Shown here in pieces: positions 22,791-32,206 of a stretch of 64,000 nucleotides of DNA. Origin of the DNA: Thozetella sp. PMI_491 (taxonomy: Eukaryota > Ascomycota > Sordariomycetes > Chaetosphaeriales > Chaetosphaeriaceae); contig MU270047.1 of NCBI GenBank assembly GCA_021432635.1, positions 124,001 to 188,000 of the forward strand, read 5' to 3'. The translations under genes and the position numbers were made by a program. The notes under the pieces were generated by a model that had not been told where the DNA came from, made no database searches, and was given only the letters and a program-made list of their open reading frames with translations. Each line of letters starts with the position of its first letter. Position 1 is the stretch's first letter.

Positions 22791-23903
22791 CTAAAACGCA
22801 GGCAGCCGGGTTTCTTCTGGGCCTGAAGGTCCTCGGTATGGGAGATAAGGAAATGCCGGCGTCGCCATCTTTGATGCCCTGCAGCTTTGTCGGTTGTTCC
22901 ACATGCCGTATGAAAGAGGGGTGGCAGGCAACTCGACCGGAGAAAAAGAATTGGTGTAGGCCAGGTGCTGCGTATTAAGAGGCCATGGAGGAAATGCACC
23001 GGGGCGTTTTGACATATCCGTAATCAACCTCCCCGGAGCTGGCGGCGAGGGTCGTGGCATAGCCCTTGCCAGAGGCGGCTGTAGCCTTTCCAAAGGTTGC
23101 GTCCTAGGAGTGGGTAAGGGTGGCAGTGGTTTGCTCGAGGTAGAAGCTTTGCGCGTCGACTTGGGGCGCATCATTTCGAAATCAGGAGACTTTGCTCGCT
23201 TCCTCAAGAAGTAGACGACAATGCCGGCGAGTGACAATGACGCAGCCGCTGCGGACCCCACGGCAATGCCAATCTTGTTTGAATTCCCCGCCGGCGCCGA
23301 TGTCTCGGTCGTCTGGGCCATAGGTGTAGGCACGGGTGTTGTGGACCCAGCAGTCGCACTTGGGGCCTCGTTTTGGTTTTGAAGCAAGAAGCCGTAAGTG
23401 TCGACGCCTTGGTGTATGTTCATGACGCAGAGCTCATCACGGCAGAGGTAGCCGAAGGGGCAGCAGGTGCTGGTGCCATCGCTCGACGTCCCGCACTGAG
23501 GAAGGGATGTCCCTAGAGCTAGTGTGTGGATGGGGTAGTCTGGCGTCGAGTTGGCGTCTAAGGCATTGGTGTCACATGCTACCGGCTGGATCTGGGAACA
23601 GTCCGCTTGGTCGGGGCAACAGAGCGCAGTGGTGTTGGCAGCGAGAGATAGGCAGGTCTCGGTGGCGAGGCAGCAAAAGTATCCAGGGAACTCGCCTCCG
23701 CATGAGCTGTACTCGGAGAGAGGGCAGGCGGGCTGGACTCCTTTGTTGGCTTCGCGTCTTTCGCCGAGCGCAACGGTTAGGGGGCCTCCTAGGCGCAGGG
23801 CTGGCGGCTGTTGAGCCAGCTCGCCGCTTGAAGCCAGACCCAGGGAGCAGCTGAACAGGGAGAAGAGCGGCAAGCAGATAGCTTGGGTGGTCCTGATCGC
23901 CAT
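22791..23903 (-). CDS. Secreted-face Cys-rich single-pass membrane protein, function unknown
   Basis: A single-exon frame of 370 aa. A signal peptide (about 1-25, LPLFSLFSCSLGLASS) precedes a cysteine-rich ectodomain (about 55-165) with repeated CC pairs (YFCCLAT, ALCCPDQ, STCCPFGYLC) spaced like the small disulfide-rich domains of fungal surface proteins. A Thr/Pro stretch leads to one membrane helix (about 212-235, GIAVGSAAAASLSLAGIVVYF). The basic, proline-rich cytosolic tail contains PLPPLPTPRTQP. This architecture is common among fungal wall-sensing or surface proteins, but I recognise no named family. A role at the plasma membrane is inferred from topology alone. Confidence 0.7.
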   Translation of the reverse strand: MAIRTTQAICLPLFSLFSCSLGLASSGELAQQPPALRLGGPLTVALGERREANKGVQPACPLSEYSSCGGEFPGYFCCLATETCLSLAANTTALCCPDQADCSQIQPVACDTNALDANSTPDYPIHTLALGTSLPQCGTSSDGTSTCCPFGYLCRDELCVMNIHQGVDTYGFLLQNQNEAPSATAGSTTPVPTPMAQTTETSAPAGNSNKIGIAVGSAAAASLSLAGIVVYFLRKRAKSPDFEMMRPKSTRKASTSSKPLPPLPTPRTQPLERLQPPLARAMPRPSPPAPGRLITDMSKRPGAFPPWPLNTQHLAYTNSFSPVELPATPLSYGMWNNRQSCRASKMATPAFPYLPYRGPSGPEETRLPAF

Positions 23904-25469
23904 GGCGACCGAGTTAGCATCGGAGGCGGCGACTATGGATGAGAAAGGCCGTCATGAAGAACATTTACTTGGCAGTGCGCATGAACCGGACACGAGAAGA
24001 GAAAAGGCAGCGAGCAAGCAGGCGAGCGAGGGACAGGCGGCGGCCAAATATACAGGCTGGCCGGCCTCGCGAGAGATGCGGCCCCAAGAGTGGGCGAGAT
24101 GTGCAACCCGGGAGAGCGCACGCAGAATCTCGCAGAATCTCTGTGGTGACAGCGCCACCCACCCCCCTCCCCTGCGCGAACCTTGTCGCCAGCACCAAGA
24201 CTCGAGATCCTTCAGCCGGCTGCCCGGTTTCCATCGCGCCAAAATGGCCAGGGTCATTGGACTCGCTCCCTTGCTCCTTGACACAACAAAGCATCCGGCG
24301 GCTGCTCAGCTGTGGCCGAGCCAACAGACAGAACCAACAGCCCAAATGCGGCAATCTTAGTCGTCGACTAGACTGTCGTCCCCGGCACAACCAACCCCGG
24401 CTGGCGTCTAGTAGCCCCCTGAGAGACAGGCGCCTCATTGGCCCGTAGCAGCGGCGGCTCTCTGTGCCTCAATAGGGTAGGCAGTAGGGCTAGCAGCCTG
24501 TGTCGGGAGGATCGCACCCTTTTCTATCGCCAGCCTCTACCGGCCAATTGGTAAGCACGGAGCCTTCCTACATGCGTCGGGGCCGCCAGATCAGGTCGCC
24601 CCTTGCAGGCAATGCACGTGTAAGTCGTGTGTCGCCTTCTGCATGTTGGTTCCATGCTGTCTTTCCACCGTCGAGTCCGCAGCATCTCATCTCCAGGACC
24701 CCCCCCCCCCCCCCCGAGAGGCTAGCTCGCGCGGACTGTTACTCTCCTCATCCACAGATGCAGTGGATTTTTGGGAACGCTGCGGTGTGCATCACTGAAA
24801 CATAGACTCCAAAAATAGAAAAAAAACGGGTCATACGCAGTCCCGGGACCTCCTGTTGACTTCCGCATTAGTGCATGGCCCGGTCGGCCGACAGGAGCTA
24901 CGGTTTAGCGGGGCGTTCCCCCTCCGAATGGGGCCGCCTTTTACTCCTCTCCTCGGATCATCTGATCGCCGGCTTCACTCCGCTCGTTCTATCTCTCACC
25001 GGGACTGAGTGCAAGAAAAGTGCCCCAATGGCATTCCCACCAACCATACGGCCCTGGATGGCCCTCCCGTGTCGTGCTGGCCGGACAGTCGCAGCCACAG
25101 CCCGGTCTCCCATGTGTCGGTCTATGCTTCTAACCGAGCAGTGGCCCTCCCCGTCTCCGGCCCTTCATGTGGCCGGGCGTGTCCCGATTGTACCTGGGCG
25201 GCCCCTGGCGAGGCTCTACAGCCAGGGTACGTCCCCGGTTCCAGAGTCCAGGGTAGAGGCCAAGGCCGACGGCCTGGCTGTCTATTTCCCGTCCCGTATC
25301 GCCCCCAAGCGCCATGTGCTGTGAGTGAGGCACCGCCCCTGCTGTTTACTCTGGGCGCCTGGCGCCGAGAAGCCGGTCCGTGATACCACGAGCGCCTAGC
25401 TGACGCCATATACGGAAAAGCCCGAACTTTTGGTTGAGGTGAGATGCCACGAACTTGGGGCTATTTGCG
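23904..25469. other. Divergent intergenic region
   Basis: About 1.57 kb between divergently transcribed genes. It has a C17 run at 24699-24715. Overlapping GC-rich open frames on both strands near 23.9-24.4 kb look like shadows of base composition. No gene supported. Confidence 0.45.
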
Positions 25470-26950
25470 ATGCCGTCTTCCGGTGCCAACCGTGTACATA
25501 GGGATAACTGCCGCTGTACCGAGTGCGTGAACCAGGACACTAGGCAACGCAACTTCAACACTTTTGAGGTTTGATACCGCTTCCGCCATATCATTATGAT
25601 CACGAAACAACCTTCTGACGTGGTACCTGGACAGATTAACCCCAACATTGAGCTGGATCATGTCTCTTCCGGCTCGGACGGGGTGACTGTCAAGTGTGCG
25701 TGGCGATCCGCCCTGGCATTGCATACGGCGGATTCGCTGACGGTGCATCAGGGTCAGATGGTCACACCAGCGTTTACCCTTGGAGCTTTCTGCAGTTCTA
25801 CCAGAACACCAACCACAGGTCAAAGGAAGAAGACGAGTGGGTGCCAGATAGGCTCCGTTTATATTGCAGCCGTGCTAACATTTTGTGCTTCCCCAGGCTG
25901 GAGTGTTGGGGTGCCGAGGCTGCCAACGTGCCACCGTCGGTTCCATATGGCGAGGTCATGAAAAGTGACTCCGCCGTAGGGAAGCTGACGGCAAAGATTG
26001 TGAGTCTTGAGGGATCCTGCTCGTGCTCGCTATACCGGCTAATGCGGCAGCAGGTAAAACATGGCTTCGCCTTCGTCACGGGTACCCCTTATGAAGATCC
26101 TGAGGATACCAGGCGGCTTCTGGAGCGGATTGCCTTCATCAGGATCACGCACTACGGCGGATTCTATGACTTTACCCCTGACCTAGCCATGGCCGACACG
26201 GCCTATACAAACCTGGCGCTGCCCGCCCATACTGACACGACCTACTTCAGCGACCCAGCAGGACTTCAATCCTTCCACCTCCTCTCCCACAAACAACCTC
26301 CAGGCATGAAGACGGTATCCACCTCTGACACGGCCTCCGGGGGCAAGTCGCTCCTAGTCGACGGCTTCCACGCAGCCAGACTTCTCCAAAAGGAGGCCCC
26401 TGAGGCGTATGAGGTTTTGAGCACAGTCCGGCTGCCATGGCACGCCAGCGGGAACGAAGGCATCACCATTGCCCCTGATCAACGATACCCCGTTCTCGAG
26501 CTGGCCAAGGACACGGGAGAGCTCTTCAGAGTGCGTTGGAATAACGACGATCGTGGCGTGGTGCCATTTGACGAACGGTTTAGCCCAGCCGAGTGGTATG
26601 CTGCTGCCCGGAAATGGGACGCCATCCTAAGGAGGAAAGATGTCGAGTGCTGGATCCAGCTGGAGCCTGGGAAGCCGCTGAGTACACACAACCCCGGTCG
26701 CGTGCTTAAGGCTCGGTTCGGTGCCCCGTTGCTAACGAATCGGAAGTATTCGATAACTGGCGCGTGCTTCACGGCCGAAGTGCATTCACCGGCATTCGGA
26801 GGATCTGCGGAGGATACAGTACGTCCCCAGCACCTGGCAAAGCCTGCTTCCATACTGACAGCCGCTGCAGCAAATCGAGATGACTTCATTTCGCGATGGA
26901 GAAACACCAACTTTCCCCGGGAGGCAATTTTGGAGAGAATCATTGGATAG
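25470..26950 (+). CDS. Trimethyllysine / gamma-butyrobetaine dioxygenase-like protein, probably inactive or divergent
   Basis: Five exons (25470-25568, 25635-25695, 25752-25836, 25897-25999, 26054-26950) give 414 aa. The N-terminal exon encodes the zinc-binding DUF971 signature RDNCRCTECVNQDTRQR. The TauD-type catalytic domain follows, with ITHYGGFYDF, the iron motif HTD (His175, Asp177) in LPAHTDTTYF, GLQSFHLLSH and RVRWNND. The family hydroxylates trimethyllysine or gamma-butyrobetaine in carnitine synthesis, using Fe(II) and 2-oxoglutarate. The distal iron-binding His, expected in a VLHGR-type motif, is Lys335 (RVLKAR), although a substrate/2OG-side Arg-like RKY follows. The first 30 or so residues of the family are also missing. 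The introns at 25837-25896 and 26000-26053 are in frame and stop-free. Start and first intron are the least certain parts; it may be a decaying gene. Confidence 0.75.
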
Positions 26951-28912
26951 CCGTGTCATGGAGCATGCATTCAATGCTACCCATCCGATCACCCGCAGGC
27001 GGCCCTCTGTCAAGCGTGCAGAATCGCCCACGGGAGCACCCGAGACAAGGCCTGTCTGGCTATACTTATCCCAAGAGACAAAAAAAAACCAAATCTGTTC
27101 CTAGGCCTTCTTGGAGGCCGTAACTGGCCGATTGCATACATCCTCTGCTCTTCAGTTGGCTGCTGTTCGTATTCTGCGCATCTGGTCTGGCCATACAGAG
27201 GAACCGAACCCGAGCGCCTATGAACAGTCCATTTGTTTTCGCCGCTTCATTCTGCCACGGGTATCAAAACGATGCACGGAGTGACCTTCTGGGAGAGACC
27301 CGCCCAATCGCTGTCGCGGGGACAACTTGTGATCCACTGCTCCCTGCCCCAGGAGAGTTACCGAAGTGCATAGCGTAGCACACTGCCGAGGCGGCATCTG
27401 CCTTAGTTGAGATGCTATAGATAAATGGTAAAGTGTACGAGGCCGTCCCATCCCTAAGGGTCAGGTCGACGGCGCCTAAGAGAAGATGATGGCCGTGGAG
27501 CGTGCGCACTTTCACCTCAAGGGCAATGGCCCCGGCAGGCGCTAAGAGACAACCAGAGAAAGCAAGTAGGCTTCCCTATGGGGTTCCACTATCGAGGCAA
27601 GCCTCTAGCGACTGCGAATGCCGGCTGGGTCTTGATGATAGGGAGCACGTGGGCAGGCCATCGAACCGAGGCGAGGAACGGCTTCACCGCGGTGAGTTCG
27701 TCCAATGTGGTTGCTTGGATATTTATGCGACAGCGAAAATATCCCGTCAACGTGCAGGCTAACGCAGGCGCATAGCTGTCATGTCCGGTGGCGACGACCG
27801 ACCGGAGGGTGGTGGTGAAGTCATGGTGACGGTGCCGAAGTTCGATTGGTGCATGCTAGGTTCAAGCCGGTAAACATGTGTTCGAATACCGGCAGCCTCG
27901 AGCCTTGCGATGCGCCTTCTGGGGAAGAAGGAAGGGTGGGGGGGAGGGGCACAAGAGGACCCCCGCCTCAAACGCCCTAGCCTAGCGACTCGTCAAGTTG
28001 TGTCAGGCCCAGCACTTAGCAGCGGCAGGCGTCGCTGGAGACGTGTGGCAGCTTATCTGCAGCGCAGCCCGGATTTATCATCAACCCGCTCTTTTCTCAG
28101 CCGGGCGCCAACGCTGCACCGAGGGCAGACATTCACGCGCTGGAAGAAGTGAGCGGGGGAAGAACGCCCCCGAGCCCCAAAAGCTGCACGGACAAGGACA
28201 GCAGGTACCTAAGTGCCTACCTACCTTGGATAAGGTAAGGCACTGACTGTACTGCAGTTTGTGTACCTAGGTACTGTACATATATTATAATTACGCTTCT
28301 GTACGTGATAGATACAGCCGGAAGGTGCCTTTGCCTGCTTTGCTTGGTTTGCCTGCTTGTGCTTGCAGCGGTTCGCAGCTAGCACAAGACGTCGGGCTGG
28401 CTTACAGTATTGACCCCTCGTGCCCTTTTGGGACGCCCCCGCACCTCGAGGAATACTTGTCTCCCCCGCCAGATTGTGCGCGGCCTCCAGGTACCTCTCT
28501 CGTGTACCTACCACTTCCAGTACGGGACCTTCTCCTTTTTTTTTCGCCTCAGACTCAGCACTTAATCGCCGCCCCCCTCCGAGTCCCACTTGCTTTGTGT
28601 CTTGCACCCAAAGCCTCTTCCCGACCTCCGCCCAACCTTTCACATCCTCAGCCCTACCTGCCTTCCCGCTTGATTTTGCGAACCCACGCTGCTCGCGCCC
28701 GGCTGCCTTGAAGTCAAATACCGGCGCTCTTAGACGGCCTTCGCCCACATTGATAGATTGAATCCGTCCCCTGCGAAGACGCTCCACCGGCTGCGAACCA
28801 AAGCTGGGCCCCAGCCCCTCCACCGCCTTTTATTCGCTGCTGACACTGCGCGCACCAATTCGCCGGTCTTCGTCTTTCGCCTCCCCCTCGACGCTGCACA
28901 CGAGGCTCAACC
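26951..28912. other. Intergenic region upstream of calcineurin A
   Basis: About 1.96 kb. It has a cluster of TACCTA/TAGGTA elements at 28203-28280, including TACCTAAG, CTACCTACCTTGG and GTACCTAGGTAC. From about 28450 it becomes a pyrimidine-rich promoter and long 5' UTR for the calcineurin gene. A weak candidate ORF is listed separately. Confidence 0.45.
27264..27577 (-). pseudogene. Weak candidate: secreted-protein-like ORF without a start
   Basis: An open minus-strand frame reads a hydrophobic leader (LLAFSGCLLAPAGAIA), a signal-peptidase-like site, then about 80 residues (VKVRTLHGHHLLLGAVDL...) to a stop. A TAG closes the frame just upstream and no ATG or convincing intron supplies a start. 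It may be a gene remnant, part of a multi-exon gene I cannot assemble, or chance. I do not recognise a family. Confidence 0.2.
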
Positions 28913-30888
28913 ATGGAGCACGACGACGGCGCCGGTGCGCCGACTAATGCCGACCAGCTCCGCAGCCAGCAGGTCGACAATGCCATTCGCGCCATACAGA
29001 ACAAGAAGCCACTCCCAGAGATCGACTTCACCATCCACACCATGGAAGATGGGACCCAAGTCAACACTCAGGAGCGTGTCTGCAAAGGTATGGAGCAAGC
29101 TGCCCCCCGTTACTACTCGCTTAGCTTGTCGACCTTGACGCGGGGCGCCCCCCCCCCCCCCCCCCCCCCGCGAACTGCCTCGTTCATAGAGATGTGCTAA
29201 TACGTCGTCACCGCGGCAGATGTCCAAGCCCCCGCCATGTTCACCCCCACTGATGAGCAGTTCTACTCCGACGAGACGTGCGAGAAGCCCGACATACACT
29301 TCCTCAAGCAGCACTTCTATCGTGAGGGCCGCCTCACTGAAGAGCAGGCTCTCTTTATCCTTCGGAAGGGTACCGAGCTGCTTCGCGCGGAGCCCAACCT
29401 CCTTGAGATGGACGCGCCTATCACCGTCTGTGGCGATGTCCACGGGCAGTACTATGATCTGATGAAGCTCTTCGAGGTCGGAGGCGACCCAGCTGAGACG
29501 AGATACCTCTTTCTAGGCGACTATGTCGACCGCGGCTACTTCAGCATCGAGTGCGTCCTCTACCTGTGGTCGCTCAAGATACACTACCCCAAGTCGCTCT
29601 GGCTGCTGCGCGGAAACCACGAGTGCCGCCACTTGACCGACTACTTCACCTTCAAGCTCGAGTGCAAGCACAAGTATAGCGAGGCCATCTATGAGGCCTG
29701 CATGGAGTCGTTCTGCTCCCTGCCCCTGGCTGCTGTCATGAACAAGCAGTTCTTGTGCATTCACGGTGGTCTGAGCCCCGAGCTGCATACCCTCGACGAC
29801 CTGCGAAGTGTTTGTGTTCCCCGCCCTAAGATCCTCGCAGATGCTTTCTGCCGAGCTGCGTTGATCGCATAGCTGACCACGCCCCTTCAGATCGACCGTT
29901 TCCGCGAGCCGCCAACCCAGGGCTTGATGTGCGATATCCTCTGGGCCGATCCCCTCGAGGACTTTGGACAGGAGAAGACGACGGATTACTTCCTTCACAA
30001 CCATGTCCGCGGCTGCTCGTACTTCTTCTCGTACCCCGCCGCCTGCAATTTCCTCGAGAAGAACAACCTCCTCTCCATCATCCGGGCTCATGAAGCGCAA
30101 GACGCCGGATATCGCATGTACCGCAAGACCCGCACGACGGGCTTCCCTAGTGTCATGACCATCTTCTCGGCACCCAATTATCTGGATGTGTACAACAACA
30201 AGGCGGCTGTGCTCAAGTACGAGAACAACGTTATGAACATTCGGCAGTTCAACTGCACACCGCATCCATACTGGCTCCCCAACTTCATGGACGTCTTCAC
30301 CTGGTCGCTCCCCTTCGTCGGCGAAAAGATTACCGACATGTTCATTGCTATTCTCAGCACATGCTCCGAGGAAGAGCTTAGGGAGGACTCGGCCTCGACC
30401 CCTCCCGGCCCCGTCTCACCGCCCCTCCAGTCTGCTGGGCTTCAGGACCCCGAGTCCATCGAGTTCAAGCGGCGCGCCATCAAGAACAAAATCTTGGCCA
30501 TTGGACGCCTATCGCGTGTCTTCAACGTGTTGCGGGAGGAGTCGGAGCGGGTCACGGAGCTCAAAACGGTCTCCGGTGGGCGTTTGCCGGCGGGAACGCT
30601 CATGCTTGGTGCTGAGGGCATCAAGAATGCTATCAGCAGCTTCGAAGACGCCAGGAAGGTAGACATTCAGAACGAGAGGCTGCCGCCCAGCCATGAGGAA
30701 GTGGTCCGGCAGCAGGACGAAGAGCGCCAGCAGGCCCTGGAGCGCGCGGCACGGGAGGCCGAGGGCGACAAGAAATTGCAGAGCCTTTCAAGGCGGTTGA
30801 GCACGTGAGTTGAGACCCCGAGATGCCTCGCCACCCCTTCCAATTGAATACTGGCTGACTTACCCGGAACAGCGATCGGAAGCGATGA
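28913..30888 (+). CDS. cna1: Calcineurin A, catalytic subunit (serine/threonine phosphatase 2B)
   Basis: Four exons (28913-29087, 29220-29809, 29891-30804, 30873-30888) give 564 aa. The metallophosphatase motifs are intact: GDVHGQ (about residue 129), GDYVDRG (158), RGNHECRH (190) and HGGLSPE (240), plus the calcineurin signature [14 protein letters not shown]. Next come the calcineurin-B-binding helix, a calmodulin-binding segment around [20 protein letters not shown] and an autoinhibitory-type [18 protein letters not shown]. It is the Ca2+/calmodulin-dependent phosphatase of fungal stress, growth and wall signalling. The second intron uses a GTTTGT donor, the only phase-compatible choice. 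The last coding exon is 16 nt. The first intron holds a C22 run. Confidence 0.95.
29148..29169. repeat. Poly-C tract (C22) in calcineurin intron 1
   Basis: Twenty-two consecutive C in the 132-nt intron 29088-29219, upstream of a GCTAATA branch site. The minus strand is an equivalent G tract. Confidence 0.95.
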
Positions 30889-32206
30889 GATGATCCAGGC
30901 AACTGTACAGTAGCACGTGGACACGGGAACGCTCGGCAACAATAGACCGCACAGTCATATTATGATATCCTGGAGGGGAATCGCATAGTCGTTGAAGGGA
31001 ATAGTGGTTCCGCGATGAACTGATTGGAGCTGGGATCTCTTCAGCATATGAGCCCCCTGGTTTTTTTCTTTGGTGTTGCCACTCGGTTGACAGACCAACC
31101 TCCTGTCGCTGTACTGTGGGACGACGGAGGGACGAACGGACGCCACGACGGATGCTAAAGGACGGGGAAAATGAAATGAATGAAATTCGTTGTTTTATCT
31201 CACTAAAAGACGATGCGTGCTTGGGACATGCCTAAGGTACCTAGCGATGCAATTCGAGGCACCCAATCCGTGCGTCCGCAAACTACACGCAGTACTTGTG
31301 TGGTCATGTCGAAGTTGCCAAGCAGGTCTGCCCCTGTTTCGCCCAAAGCTTTCGTGCTTGGCTACGTGGCACGGGATGAGACGACAAGTGTCAAACCCGC
31401 CGCTAGCTTAACAATTACAGCTTTTCTACCATGCAATATCTCGACTCAGAAGGCGCCTCGGCGGCGGGCGATGGCGGGCTTTTCTTCGAGCGCGGGCTGG
31501 GACTACTTGGAGGGGTTCGGCGGGGTGAACTGATAAGAGCTCCCGGATAGAGGATGAATGGGGTTGTCTTGACAGAAATATGCAGGGCCTAAGGAGGTGG
31601 GCCTTGTTAGCACATAGACTCCGTACCTTGGGTACATGGAATACTCATATCATGACAAGTGTCTCGGCCTTAAGCGCACTGCAGCTGCATGACCCAATCG
31701 ACGGGAGAGGGAGATTTTCATGTTTCCAAGGCATACCAGCATCTTAAAGTGCAGGTTCGAGTCCCCTGGGAACGACGTCACAGCCCGCTCCAAAGCTACT
31801 CTCTGGGCAAGGTTGAAGCTCCAGACAGGATCTCGCTGCCCACCCGCTGCCCATCATTGGCCAGGGAGTGCGCGTTGGGCTGGTTCCTTGACCAGTTCTG
31901 GCCAGACACTTCCCCCACGTGTGAAACAGGCGCCTTTCTTCCCTAGGTCCCGCTGCGCACGCATCGACTCGCGCCTGGTCCTCATTTAGATGGCGTACCC
32001 CTCTCTCCATAGCTTGAATAGGCCAGCGTCGGTCCTAGACAAATACACCTCATCCAACGTCGTAGCTTTAAATCGAGGCCGCCCGTCCACGGTGCATCTT
32101 GCACCATCTAAGAACCTTGGAAATTTCCAAGGCGAAGTAGCTGCCTTTGTTTCCCCCGCCCGTCCTTCCTCCCCCGCTCCTTCCCAAGCTGCACTTGCAG
32201 ACCGCG
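30889..32206. other. Intergenic between calcineurin A and phospholipase genes
   Basis: About 1.3 kb. It contains CCTAAGGTACCTAG at about 31231-31245 and a second TACC/GGTA element near 31623. A tRNA-like T-loop near 31750 does not fold into a tRNA. Otherwise it looks like 3' UTR and promoter. Confidence 0.45.

Noticed and set aside
23952-24448. Three long overlapping frames in the divergent gap
   Set aside because: Frames on both strands overlap, no domain is visible, and composition is Arg/Ser-biased as expected from GC-rich non-coding DNA.
31735-31790. tRNA-like T-loop (GGTTCGAGTCC)
   Set aside because: The flanking bases give no acceptor stem, no matching 5-bp T-stem and no anticodon arm.
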